Shown: positions 6,291 to 14,442 of the stretch, piece by piece
How positions within the stretch are numbered: the stretch's first letter is position 1
Layout: each line of letters begins with the position of its first letter
Source: an uncultured bacterium
GTDB taxonomy: Bacteria; Patescibacteriota; Minisyncoccia; Phycocordibacterales; CAIZLB01
Assembly: GCA_937873535.1 (NCBI GenBank)
Contig: CALMYA010000045.1
Span: 1-18,599 of the forward strand
Length of the DNA: 18,599 bases
Direction: 5' to 3'
Position numbers and translations under genes: made by a program
Notes under the pieces: generated by a model
What the model was told of the DNA's origin: nothing
The model's input: the letters and a program-made list of their open reading frames with translations, nothing else
The model's database searches: none

Positions 6291-6950
6291 CTAGTTTCCT
6301 GAATCTGTACCTATTACCTCATCATCGGGCGTACCTGAATAACTTGTGCAGCTTGTAGGAGAAGCAGTGAACAGTGGGTACGAGAACGCAAGGCAGGTTG
6401 ACTTCGCTACATCAAGCGTAGCACCGCCTTTAGACACGAAAATTCCGGTTTTCTTGTTTCCGACAGCACTTTCATAGTTTTGCCACATAAGTGCAAATGA
6501 AGCGATAATTGTTCCGTATTCAGGAAAGCTTGAGTCGATGCCTCCCCACATGTGGTAACAAAATGGCCCTGCTGACATGTCGCGAGGGTCGACAGGAATC
6601 TGAGGAAGGTATCCGGCCGATACAAGCTCTTGCGAAACACCGTCGAATAAATCGCACTCATCATTACTGTGTTTGCCTGGAAGAGCAACGCTTGTCAACA
6701 AACCCGCGTAATCGTACGAATTCTTTTCACCGTATAGTTCAAGTGCCACCCTAACAGCTTTCATGTCCTGCCTGCGGCGAGCATCGTCGGCTTTGTATTT
6801 TGAAGCCTGAAGGTTCGTCATTACGACAGAAGAGAGTATTCCTATAATGGCAATAACGACAATAAGTTCAATGAGAGTGAAGCCTTTTCTCATGTGTGAT
6901 GTCCTAAATGTTCTATCAAAAATGTTCATATGTTTTATATTATTTTTCAT
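6291..6950 (-). CDS. Type IV prepilin-like protein (pseudopilin)
   Basis: A class III signal peptide protein: RKG|FTLIELIVVIAIIGIL, with processing predicted after G23 and the conserved glutamate at mature position 5 (E28). The rest is a globular pilin head of about 170 residues with six cysteines. It would form pilus or pseudopilus fibres for adhesion or DNA uptake after cleavage by a PilD-type peptidase. The start at 6950 overlaps the stop of the upstream gene as ATGA, suggesting translational coupling and a 23-residue leader. The ATG at 6893, giving the short leader MRKG, is an alternative. It is preceded by AGGA and by an extended -10-like TGATAGAAC at 6910-6918. Such genes are common in Patescibacteria, where pili are thought to contact the host. 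Confidence 0.9.
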   Translation of the reverse strand: MKNNIKHMNIFDRTFRTSHMRKGFTLIELIVVIAIIGILSSVVMTNLQASKYKADDARRRQDMKAVRVALELYGEKNSYDYAGLLTSVALPGKHSNDECDLFDGVSQELVSAGYLPQIPVDPRDMSAGPFCYHMWGGIDSSFPEYGTIIASFALMWQNYESAVGNKKTGIFVSKGGATLDVAKSTCLAFSYPLFTASPTSCTSYSGTPDDEVIGTDSGN

Positions 6951-7183
6951 TTTATGCGTAGTTCAATTATTTGAGGTTCGGCCAATGCTTGTTTAAAATA
7001 GAAAATAGCAAAAATGAGTATAGCTACTGCAATAATAGTAGATAACACCAACGCTTGGCGCTCGTTTCCTACAAAACCAGCTTTTACCAGAAAACGTGCA
7101 AAACCTGATCGCGTTGAAAGCCCGTCGGCAGCATACCGAGAAACTGATGGTGCATCTTCTTCAAATTGAACATATTCTGACAT
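6947..7183 (-). CDS. Small single-pass membrane protein, function unknown
   Basis: 78 residues. A charged, probably cytoplasmic N-terminal part (1-43) is followed by one transmembrane helix (about 44-63, ALVLSTIIAVAILIFAIFYF) and a short tail. No catalytic motif is visible. It lies 13 nt after the aldolase and overlaps the prepilin by 4 nt (ATGA). It is therefore probably co-transcribed with both and may be an accessory pilus or envelope protein, an inference from position only. The stop is TGA, showing UGA is not reassigned here. Confidence 0.75.
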   Translation of the reverse strand: MSEYVQFEEDAPSVSRYAADGLSTRSGFARFLVKAGFVGNERQALVLSTIIAVAILIFAIFYFKQALAEPQIIELRIK

Positions 7184-7196
7184 AGTGTTCTATATT

Positions 7197-8063
7197 TTAC
7201 GCTAATTTATTCATTATTTTTAACTTCTCTTCTACTACCCTCTCTACTGCTTCTACCGATAAACCAAGGAACTTATAAGGCGCCACTTCGTCGGGGTTTG
7301 CTTCAAGCAAAGACTTCTTAAGGGCATCGCGATAAGCTACACGCAATTCGGTATTGTAATGAACAATAGATATACCTGCTTCAACTGCTGCCTTTAATTC
7401 ATCATTACCTATACCCGATGCACCGTGAAGCACGAGCGGTACGCCAGCACTGGCGTCTATATCCTTTATTCTCTCAATATTTATTTTTGGATTCCCTCCT
7501 TTAACAATACCGTGAACATTACCTACTGCAGGGGCCAACATATCTACACCCGTCTCTCGTACATATTTTGCCGCGTCTTCTGGGGATGTCATAGCGACGC
7601 CATCTGGTACTGCATCTAATATTTTAGAAGATGTACCAATGTAGCCAAGCTCGCCTTCTACTAATATGTCTCTACCTGTTTCGGCGCATACCTGCTTAAC
7701 ATATTCTACAACCTTACGGGTTGCTTCTATATTTACTGCCATATCGAGCTTAGCATTGTCAGTAATTACAGCATCGAAACCTGCTTCTATGGCTTCCTTA
7801 ACCTTTTCAAAAGCATATGTGTGGTCTGCATTAAGAAAAACAGGTTGATTATACTTTTCTCGAACTGCTTTAACTAAAGCAACTACTTCTGCTACGCCCG
7901 TAAATTCTCTTTCACCTTCTGATACACCAATAATAACTGGAACATTTAACTTTCGCGCGGCATTAACTATACCGTGAAAGGATTCTAAGTTTGAAATGTT
8001 AAAGTGGCCAATAGCAACTCCGTTTTCTTTCGCAGCCTGAACGTATTCTCGAAGGGTCTTCAT
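7197..8063 (-). CDS. fba: Class II fructose-bisphosphate aldolase family protein
   Basis: Zinc-dependent aldolase that interconverts fructose-1,6-bisphosphate with glyceraldehyde-3-phosphate and dihydroxyacetone phosphate; tagatose-bisphosphate aldolases are close relatives. The 288-residue TIM barrel has LNADHTYAFEK with the catalytic Asp80 and zinc ligand His81. VEGELG lies at 135-140, GNVHG carries His184, LVLHGASG carries His213 and the phosphate-binding GASG, and YNTELR (236-241) stands for the family NT(D/E)LR. Length is typical of the short class II group. The gene follows the membrane-anchored protein by 41 nt and precedes the 78-aa protein by 13 nt. It supplies the glycolysis/pentose phosphate network together with the transketolase and epimerase-like genes at 14.9-18.6 kb. 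Substrate is inferred from the family. Confidence 0.93.
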   Translation of the reverse strand: MKTLREYVQAAKENGVAIGHFNISNLESFHGIVNAARKLNVPVIIGVSEGEREFTGVAEVVALVKAVREKYNQPVFLNADHTYAFEKVKEAIEAGFDAVITDNAKLDMAVNIEATRKVVEYVKQVCAETGRDILVEGELGYIGTSSKILDAVPDGVAMTSPEDAAKYVRETGVDMLAPAVGNVHGIVKGGNPKINIERIKDIDASAGVPLVLHGASGIGNDELKAAVEAGISIVHYNTELRVAYRDALKKSLLEANPDEVAPYKFLGLSVEAVERVVEEKLKIMNKLA

Positions 8064-8104
8064 TTAGGAATATGATTATTTGTTAAAACCTTTTTGTACC
8101 ACTA

Positions 8105-8647
8105 TTAGTTTGAAGTTGTTGAACTGCTTTTTGATGTGCTTTTAGCCTCTGTGTTTGTTTGAGATGAAGTGTTATTTTGTGCTGAAGCAGAATTTGTATT
8201 GTCATTACTTAATGTAACTGGCAATACATTAACTATAATATTTCGAGACGGGCTATATATGAATGCCTTGCTTGCCTTAGAGTAAATAAGCACTTTGTCG
8301 CCATTTACTGAACCGGCAAAAGCTGCCTGCTGCTTAATTGCTGCGGCTGCATCATTAATTGTAAGCACCTGGGGGGTCTCGCCTGTCGGTAAAAGTATTA
8401 TTTTAGAAATAGTAGCAACTAGGCCTTCAATTTCTTTTTGTTCCATTGCCGCCTTAACTTCAGGGTTCTTGAGCGCCTCTACTTCTTGGTTTTTAGTGTA
8501 ATAACCCCAACCAAGCGCCACCACGGCTACCAGCAATATAAATGTTAATAAACCCTTCCCTCTTCTAGATTTCTTTTTTTGATTTGGCTGAGCTTGCGCT
8601 GGGCCTGCGGTTATAGATTCTGTTTGTTCAATATTTTTCATTTTCAT
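8105..8647 (-). CDS. Membrane-anchored extracytoplasmic protein, function unknown
   Basis: 180 residues. A polar N-terminus with a basic stop (KKKSRRGKG, 24-32) precedes one transmembrane helix (about 33-50, LLTFILLVAVVALGWGYY). A small outside domain (about 55-145) contains GDKVLIYSKASKAFIYSPSRNIIV, and the tail is Ser/Thr/Asn-rich and disordered. By the positive-inside rule the C-terminal part faces outward. I recall no named family and assign no function. It is downstream of the giant S74 protein gene and has its own -10 about 70 nt upstream; the aldolase gene follows 41 nt later. Confidence 0.8.
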   Translation of the reverse strand: MKMKNIEQTESITAGPAQAQPNQKKKSRRGKGLLTFILLVAVVALGWGYYTKNQEVEALKNPEVKAAMEQKEIEGLVATISKIILLPTGETPQVLTINDAAAAIKQQAAFAGSVNGDKVLIYSKASKAFIYSPSRNIIVNVLPVTLSNDNTNSASAQNNTSSQTNTEAKSTSKSSSTTSN

Positions 8648-8717
8648 TATTACTTAAGCTTAATTTTAAAAACTTTCATGAGCTTCTATAAGATATTACA
8701 GAAAAACTTATACACAT

Positions 8718-8726
8718 ATTATATCA
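8718..8726 (-). promoter_or_regulatory. Extended -10 promoter of the 180-aa membrane protein
   Basis: Minus strand TGATATAAT, the same nonamer as at tsf, lies 32 nt after the end of the S74 gene. The leader to the ATG at 8647 would be about 63 nt. No clear -35 and no clear S74-gene terminator are seen in this 110-nt spacer. Confidence 0.5.
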
Positions 8727-8757
8727 CACCGCTGGCTACTGGTAGCACACGCCACTA

Positions 8758-11700
8758 CTAATTACCCGCTGGTGCTTCCGCCGTTACCGGCTCAGGAGTT
8801 GCCTCAGGCGCTGCTACTGGAGCTGCACCTTTGTTCGAGGCTTCAGTGCTTACCACCACTTCAGTAGGGACTACTTGTGGAGCTACTTCTGTTACAGCCT
8901 CAGAATTACCTTCTTCTGTACTACTGCCGGTTTCTGTAGTTGTTCCTGTATTTTCATCAGTATTACCTGTGTCTGATGGTGTGGATGTGGTAGTAACAGT
9001 TGTAGTTGGTGTTGCAGTTGGTACTGAATTACTTACAGAATATGACCCGCCATTTATAAGCAGATTCTTAAATTGCTCTTTCGTAACACATACATCGTCG
9101 ACGCACACCTTTCCTTGTACATTCATTCTCGTGCCATCAAGCGAGAACCATGCAAATACACCCTGCATTTTCTTATTCAACTCTTTTACCGCTTCTACTA
9201 ACATGGCCACAATTGGTCGTACTGAAAGTGATAGATAATCTCCGCCTGAAGATACGGCTTCGGGCACAACACCTTGAACCTCTTGTGCAATGAAACCAAC
9301 TTCATTTTGAGAACCAAAACGATCCTTATCTTTCCAATCAAATGTTACGGCTCTTAATGCTAAAACTTTCGCCAATCCATCTCCAGATTCTATTCCAACA
9401 ATATTTTCCTTTAGCCTTTCATCTGATGGGTCACGAATAATGTTTCCGGAGGCATCTGTTGTAAGGTTTGTAGCACCACCAAGAAGAGCTGATGAACGTA
9501 TAGAACCTGTGACGACAAGTGCTTGGTCTGGGGTGGAGGTGCCGATGCCCACATTACCAGCACTTGTTACTGTAAATAATTTTGCATTTGTAGATGATGC
9601 TATTGTAAATACATCTGCTGTCGCGCCTGCAGTACCTGTGACGGCGAGCTTGGCAGATGGAGTTGTGGTGCCGATGCCTATATTTCCATTAGAATCAATT
9701 GTCATCCTGGTAGTACTTGCTGTAATAAACTCTAGACCTCGGGCAACACCTGCGCCAGAATTTTCAGTCCCAAATATCATATTTGAAGTTGTTGCACTCC
9801 AACCTATAACTGAACGCACATAGTTTGTGGCACTTGTATATGTAAGATAATTACGAATAGTACTTGTCGCTGTACCATTTCGATATGCAACGACTTGTGT
9901 ACCTTCTGTCACTATCGCTGAACCATTTCCTCCACTTTGACTCAAAGTTATCACTCCATTTGAAGAACTTAAAGTTATAGACCCAGCAACAAGCGAAGCT
10001 GCCCCTCCTCCGCCTACAGATAAATATACCGAACCAACACCTGTATAAGCAGAACCTAGGTTTAGTACTACGCCACTACTTGCACTTGAAACAAGATTCC
10101 AGGTGCCTCCCGAACCGCCAGTTGTTAGGGTATTTACACCTGTAGAACCTACCGCCCATTTACCATAATTTGAAGCGTCGTAACCAAACCTTGCTACCTC
10201 TGTTGTATCAATAACGTGCAGCTTTGCTACTGGGGTGGTAGTACCAATACCAACATTTCCAGTAGAAGTTATTCTCATCCTCTCATTTACAGCCAATGTG
10301 CCGCCTGTATGAAATTTTAATACCGCGTTTGCACTCGAAGAAGCTGTACCTAAAGAAAGTGCGCCATCAGATGTATACAGATATCCATCATTTGCTCCAC
10401 CTATAGTATAAGAAGCATTGCTGTATGCAGAACTATTAACACCAAAATCTATATAGTATTTAGAATCATTGCCGTTATCTGATGTGGCGACATAATCAGA
10501 AGATGCACTCACACCACTATTTCTGTTTTGAACATTTAACTGAGCATAGCTATCTACATTCGCGCCGAAATGTGCAATTGAGTTTGGAAGTGGTGTACCT
10601 CCGCCTATAACTAGATAGTCTGCAGTTGTGGTACCGACAACGGTTAAGGCATTACTTGGAGTTGTTGTGCCGATACCGACATTACCAGTAATGTAATAAA
10701 TATCGCTACCAGTTGTTGTCCATTGGCTTGAAATTTTATTTGCCCACTCTGTTGTGCTTGCAGTAAGAGGAATATTGTAACCAGATGTGAGTGAAAATAT
10801 TCCGGTAGAATTCGCATAGCTTAAACCTGTAGCAGACGATGATATAAGACCTCGAGCCGTTGATGAGAAGTCGGAGATTGTTGCAGCTAACTGTGTACCT
10901 GTGTGATTTGTTCTATCGATATAATATGAAGCTGCCTGTGAATTTAATAAGCCGGAATTTGTTGCATACGTAGAAGTTGCAGAATAGAGCGTTGAAGTTG
11001 AAACAGACAGCGTATTACCATTCCACACTAAATTTGTGCCGGCAGTAATACGGGTAGAGGGGGTGGTGTAAAACAACAATGTTGAACTCGCACTTGCAGC
11101 AGCTAATGCCCACTCTGTTGTACTTGCAGTAAGTGGAATATTGTAACCAGATGTGAGTGAAAATATTCCGGTAGATGTTGCATAACTTAGCCCAGTTGCA
11201 GAAGATGAAAATACGCCGCGAGTTGTTGATGTAGAAAAAGATGTGATGCCTGTTAGGTTAGAACCGTCGCCGTAAAAAGTATTTGCTGTTACATCGCCAG
11301 TAAAGTTACCGTTACCAACAACAGCTAGCGCCGCCGCTGAAGTTGTAGTGCCAATGCCTACATTCCCTTTTAAATATGAATTGCCAGTGTCACCAGCAAC
11401 TTCAAACAAAGAAGTTCCAACGCTATTTTTAAGTTCATAACCGTAACCTGCCGCGCCGTATACTTGGTTAACCAAAACAAACGAATTTGATAATACAGAG
11501 TTAGCAGTTGCAGCACTTTCTAGCGATGTGTACCAAGCGGGGTCAGGTGTAGAACCGTTTGAAAAGAACGAATACTTATCACCAACGTTGTGAAGCGTTA
11601 TGCCGCCAGATACATCGAGACGAGCTGTTGGGTTAACTGTACCGATTCCAAGATTTCCATCAGCAGTCAGAGCCATTAAGTCATCGTTCGCAAAGAAACC

Positions 11701-12861
11701 AAAAGTCATTTTAGGCAAAGAACTCGATCTGAAATAATCGATATGCCCCATTTGATTATAATCATCAGAAACTCCGAACCGAAGTGACGCACCATGGGTA
11801 TTATCAGGAGTATTTGGAGCATACAATGCTTGAAGGCTCGGCCACGGGTTTGCAGATTCATTTACGACATGAAGTGATGCCACGCCACCAGTTGCATGGT
11901 CAACAATAGTGAGCGGGCTATCGACTGTTGAAGTTCCTACCCCAACATAACCGCCTGTGTAATAAATATCTGAACTAGATGTTGCCCACAAACTTGGGCC
12001 ACCGGCTGATATACCCGTTAAATTTGAACCGTCGCCGTAAAAAGTATTTGCAGTAAGGCTACCGGTAAAAATACCATCACCAGCAACACCAAGAGTTGCT
12101 GCCGGAGAAGATGAGCCTATGCCAACATTTCCTGCTGCAAAATTTATATTGCTTCCATTTGTATCCCATTGGCTTGATACACCTGTTGTTAAATGCTCGA
12201 TAGTATTAATAATTGTTGAAAGCGCAGGCGGCTGAGAATAACTTGCACCAGACGACGTGTTTGTTACATAAGTATTTTGAATAATTGGCTGGCTTGCTGA
12301 ATTACTGCTTTGTTCAAGCGATACAACTCTTTGAAAAATATTATTTATTTGAGACTGTACATTTCTTAAAAAAGAAGAGCTGCCGCCCGTAGGTGCTGCT
12401 GAAGATATTACCGATGATTGATTATTTTGCGCATCAGTATCGTCTTCATCGTTTCCGTTGTTATTTGAATTAGTAATAACCTTATTAATTGGGGCCGCCA
12501 ACGTTTCAACATGACGGAAGAATATTGGTTCTAAAATATCTGCACCTTTATCGACAATACTATTCCAGAGATTACTTATTTGTGATGCACCGAAAGACAA
12601 ATTTACAGTCGCTACTTCAGAGCTTGACCGCAAAGAAGCATATGTAGGCATTTTTACCGGCTTAAGAGCGGAAGAATTATTAACGTTTATTGCTTCATTT
12701 TCTATAAACGAGCCAAAGGAAACTACAGAAGCACTAATGGCCTGTATTGGGTTCTTAAAAGAAAACGGTGTAATAGAAATGTCTTCGGCACGTACAGAAT
12801 AAGGGCAAAGCACTAGTGTGCATATCAAAACGAACAAACCCTTTGAAAGGTGCCTTTTCAT
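8758..12861 (-). CDS. Giant secreted surface protein with S74 intramolecular chaperone domain
   Basis: A 1367-residue exported protein resembling phage tail-fibre/adhesin architecture. The signal peptide is MKRHLSKGLFVLICTLVLC...SVRA|ED (about 25 residues). A polar region follows with a short heptad-like stretch (about 172-196). A long Ser/Thr/Gly/Asn-rich beta region has eight GN(V/L/I)GIGTTTP-like motifs and two TANTFYGDGSNLTG modules. The peptidase S74 (endosialidase-type) chaperone domain starts at SDERLKENI (S1146) and includes EVGFIAQEVQGVVPEAV and MLVEAVKELNKK. S74 domains trimerise the upstream beta structure and then cut themselves off at the serine. Unusually, about 130 residues follow: a two-cysteine module (KVCVDDVCVTKEQFKNLL) and a Thr/Pro/Glu-rich tail. 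The start at 12861 lies 8 nt after TATAAT; an ATG at 12867 is the alternative. No phage genes adjoin it. Host attachment is a guess. Confidence 0.9.
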   Translation of the reverse strand: MKRHLSKGLFVLICTLVLCPYSVRAEDISITPFSFKNPIQAISASVVSFGSFIENEAINVNNSSALKPVKMPTYASLRSSSEVATVNLSFGASQISNLWNSIVDKGADILEPIFFRHVETLAAPINKVITNSNNNGNDEDDTDAQNNQSSVISSAAPTGGSSSFLRNVQSQINNIFQRVVSLEQSSNSASQPIIQNTYVTNTSSGASYSQPPALSTIINTIEHLTTGVSSQWDTNGSNINFAAGNVGIGSSSPAATLGVAGDGIFTGSLTANTFYGDGSNLTGISAGGPSLWATSSSDIYYTGGYVGVGTSTVDSPLTIVDHATGGVASLHVVNESANPWPSLQALYAPNTPDNTHGASLRFGVSDDYNQMGHIDYFRSSSLPKMTFGFFANDDLMALTADGNLGIGTVNPTARLDVSGGITLHNVGDKYSFFSNGSTPDPAWYTSLESAATANSVLSNSFVLVNQVYGAAGYGYELKNSVGTSLFEVAGDTGNSYLKGNVGIGTTTSAAALAVVGNGNFTGDVTANTFYGDGSNLTGITSFSTSTTRGVFSSSATGLSYATSTGIFSLTSGYNIPLTASTTEWALAAASASSTLLFYTTPSTRITAGTNLVWNGNTLSVSTSTLYSATSTYATNSGLLNSQAASYYIDRTNHTGTQLAATISDFSSTARGLISSSATGLSYANSTGIFSLTSGYNIPLTASTTEWANKISSQWTTTGSDIYYITGNVGIGTTTPSNALTVVGTTTADYLVIGGGTPLPNSIAHFGANVDSYAQLNVQNRNSGVSASSDYVATSDNGNDSKYYIDFGVNSSAYSNASYTIGGANDGYLYTSDGALSLGTASSSANAVLKFHTGGTLAVNERMRITSTGNVGIGTTTPVAKLHVIDTTEVARFGYDASNYGKWAVGSTGVNTLTTGGSGGTWNLVSSASSGVVLNLGSAYTGVGSVYLSVGGGGAASLVAGSITLSSSNGVITLSQSGGNGSAIVTEGTQVVAYRNGTATSTIRNYLTYTSATNYVRSVIGWSATTSNMIFGTENSGAGVARGLEFITASTTRMTIDSNGNIGIGTTTPSAKLAVTGTAGATADVFTIASSTNAKLFTVTSAGNVGIGTSTPDQALVVTGSIRSSALLGGATNLTTDASGNIIRDPSDERLKENIVGIESGDGLAKVLALRAVTFDWKDKDRFGSQNEVGFIAQEVQGVVPEAVSSGGDYLSLSVRPIVAMLVEAVKELNKKMQGVFAWFSLDGTRMNVQGKVCVDDVCVTKEQFKNLLINGGSYSVSNSVPTATPTTTVTTTSTPSDTGNTDENTGTTTETGSSTEEGNSEAVTEVAPQVVPTEVVVSTEASNKGAAPVAAPEATPEPVTAEAPAGN
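10742..10808 (-). repeat. Direct repeat 1 inside the S74 protein gene
   Basis: This 67-nt stretch recurs at 11108-11174 with two differences. It encodes STGIFSLTSGYNIPLTASTTEWA, and the similarity continues at protein level into SSATGLSYA. It suggests module duplication within the fibre region. Confidence 0.85.
11108..11174 (-). repeat. Direct repeat 2 inside the S74 protein gene
   Basis: Second copy of the 67-nt unit at 10742-10808, 366 nt away in the same frame. A separate 26-nt identity (11261-11286 and 12026-12051) encodes the ANTFYGDGSN module. Confidence 0.85.
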
Positions 12862-12869
12862 GTCCATAC

Positions 12870-12875
12870 ATTATA
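12870..12875 (-). promoter_or_regulatory. -10 element of the S74 protein gene
   Basis: Perfect TATAAT on the minus strand. It ends 8 nt before the ATG at 12861 but only 2 nt before the ATG at 12867, so it argues for the inner start. The -35 region is weak and the spacer contains a T-run. Confidence 0.5.
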
Positions 12876-12935
12876 TATAAAAAAACGGTTAAATTCTATA
12901 AAAAAAGTCTTAGTTATCAACACTTTTGTTACTTA

Positions 12936-12944
12936 TGCTATACT
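12936..12944 (+). promoter_or_regulatory. Extended -10 promoter of the PfkB-family kinase
   Basis: TGCTATACT (TGn plus a 5/6 -10 hexamer) lies 14 nt before the ATG at 12959 in the 97-bp divergent spacer shared with the S74 gene. An alternative is TATGAT ending 6 nt before the ATG. Confidence 0.4.
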
Positions 12945-12958
12945 TTTATGATAAATAT

Positions 12959-13987
12959 ATGGGATTTTTTTCAAAAACCAAGAAAAACCTCGAATTTGTG
13001 GCTATGGGCGATGTTGTTATCGACCAATTCATACGCCTCAAGCAAGCTCATCAGACCATTAACAAAGAAAATCAGCAGACAGAACTCTGCATGGTTTTCG
13101 GTACTAAAATTCCATTCGAATTTGCAGAAGAAGTGGTGGCCGTTGGTAACAGCGCTAATGCGGCGGTTTCGGCCGCGCGTCTTGGCCTATCTTCTGGCTT
13201 AATTGCTCATGTTGGAAGTGACGAAAACGGCAAGCGTTGCATCGCAAAACTTCAAGAAGAAAAAGTTTCAACCGAATTTATAGGAGTGCACGAAGGCATG
13301 ACCACCAATTATCATTTCGTATTATGGTTTGGCAGCGAGCGCACAATTCTCATCAAGCATGAAGACTACCCAGAAATGATGCCCGACATAGGTTCACCAA
13401 GTTGGCTTTATTTAAGTTCGCTCGGCGAGCATTCACTTCCCCTTCACGGAGTTATTGCCGATTATCTTGAAGCACATCCAAATATTAATGTTATATTCCA
13501 GCCTGGCACGTATCAAATTAAATTTGGAGCAGAGGCATTAGCTAGGCTATACAAACGTACCGCTTTGTTTTTTTGCAATTTAGAAGAAGCTCAAATTATT
13601 TTAAAAAACAACACTCGCGATATTCCTGTACTTCTTGCAAACATGCGCGCACTTGGCCCCACCCTTCCCATAATTACCGATGGCCCAAACGGTTCTTATA
13701 CTTTTATTCGCGATGCCGATGGTACCGAGCACGTAGGTTTCATGCCAATTTACCCCGACATTGCGCCGCCATACGAACGAACCGGTGCAGGTGATGCTTT
13801 CGCTTCTGCATTTAGTTCTGCAATTGCTCTTGGTAAATCTGAAGAAGAAGCGCTCAAATGGGGTTCTATAAATTCAATGAGTGTATGCCAATTTATTGGC
13901 GCGCAAAAAGGTTTATTAAGCGCAGCAAAAATTGAAGACTACATAAAAAAAGCTCCGGCAGATTGGGGCGTGCGAAAGATTGTTTAA
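12959..13987 (+). CDS. PfkB-family carbohydrate/nucleoside kinase
   Basis: Ribokinase-fold kinase that phosphorylates a sugar, nucleoside or sugar phosphate with ATP. In the 342-residue form (start MGFFSKTKKNLEF) signature 1 is near VAVGNSANAAVSAARLGL (about 61-78). The N-x-x-E magnesium motif is NLEEAQ (about 207-212), ITDGPNGSYTF is the nucleotide-site strand, and ERTGAGDAFASAF (about 273-285) holds the GAGD anion hole and catalytic Asp279. The longer frame from 12926 starts inside the promoter and is not used. Insertions relative to ribokinase occur at 30-50. The substrate cannot be read from sequence; ribokinase, fructokinase, adenosine kinase or 6-phosphofructokinase 2 activity are all possible. 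It is the first of two plus-strand genes and ends at a clear terminator. Confidence 0.88.
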   Translation: MGFFSKTKKNLEFVAMGDVVIDQFIRLKQAHQTINKENQQTELCMVFGTKIPFEFAEEVVAVGNSANAAVSAARLGLSSGLIAHVGSDENGKRCIAKLQEEKVSTEFIGVHEGMTTNYHFVLWFGSERTILIKHEDYPEMMPDIGSPSWLYLSSLGEHSLPLHGVIADYLEAHPNINVIFQPGTYQIKFGAEALARLYKRTALFFCNLEEAQIILKNNTRDIPVLLANMRALGPTLPIITDGPNGSYTFIRDADGTEHVGFMPIYPDIAPPYERTGAGDAFASAFSSAIALGKSEEEALKWGSINSMSVCQFIGAQKGLLSAAKIEDYIKKAPADWGVRKIV

Positions 13988-13989
13988 GG

Positions 13990-14020
13990 TGGCGACGGAT
14001 TGCGTCGCCAATATTATTTT
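13990..14020 (+). terminator. Intrinsic terminator after the PfkB-family kinase
   Basis: TGGCGAC and GTCGCCA form a perfect 7-bp GC-rich stem with a 7-nt loop, followed by the T-rich AATATTATTTTATTTT. It starts 3 nt after the kinase stop codon. Confidence 0.88.
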
Positions 14021-14117
14021 ATTTTGCAAAAAAAGTTGTAAAAATTATGTGGAAAAGTAATTTTAGCCTTATTTTAAGGGCTATTTTTCTTTATAAATTT
14101 TTGATAGAGAATTCATG

Positions 14118-14146
14118 TTGGTCTGTTAAGCTGAAAGTATTATAAT
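14118..14146 (+). promoter_or_regulatory. Promoter of the 86-aa coiled-coil gene
   Basis: TTGGTC (14118-14123), 17-nt spacer, perfect TATAAT (14141-14146), 16 nt before the ATG at 14163. The leader would be about 10 nt with no Shine-Dalgarno. Confidence 0.65.
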
Positions 14147-14162
14147 AATTATAAAAATAAGT

Positions 14163-14423
14163 ATGAATGAACCTGTTACTGAAGAAAGGCTAAAAGTAGT
14201 GCTTAGCAATTATCCTACTAAGGATGATTTAAAAGTCACGTTAAATAATTTTCATAAAGAACTGCTTGAAGATATCCGCGATGTTATCTTTGAAGCAGTT
14301 GAAATACAAGGAATTAAAACTGATAAGGCCATCGCAAGATTAGATAGACATATCGCAGAAAATTCATTAGAGCATAATAAATTTGACGCAAGAATTCACA
14401 TACTTGAAACAAAAGCTGCGTGA
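14163..14423 (+). CDS. Small coiled-coil protein, function unknown
   Basis: 86 residues, charged and helical. An N-terminal VTEERLKVVLSNYPTKDDLK segment is followed by heptad-like helices through the end (LDRHIAENSLEHNKFDARIHILE). It has no signal peptide, membrane helix or cysteine. A good promoter precedes it and the A/T-rich leader lacks a ribosome-binding site. It converges with the DUF1653 gene 19 nt away with no obvious terminator between. It resembles the many small coiled-coil proteins of Patescibacteria; it could be a structural or DNA-adjacent accessory protein, but nothing shows which. Confidence 0.72.
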   Translation: MNEPVTEERLKVVLSNYPTKDDLKVTLNNFHKELLEDIRDVIFEAVEIQGIKTDKAIARLDRHIAENSLEHNKFDARIHILETKAA

Positions 14424-14442
14424 TAAAATAACGCGAATTATA

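Noticed and set aside
6947..6949. UGA reassigned to glycine as in some Patescibacteria
   Set aside because: TGA is a genuine stop in a tight ATGA overlap, and all confident proteins read normally with the standard bacterial code.
8758..12861. Prophage origin of the S74 gene
   Set aside because: No capsid, tail, terminase, integrase or lysis genes flank it, and the protein has an export signal that phage fibres lack.
12926..12958. Upstream extension of the PfkB-family kinase to 12926
   Set aside because: The extra residues overlap the extended -10 promoter and do not resemble the family.
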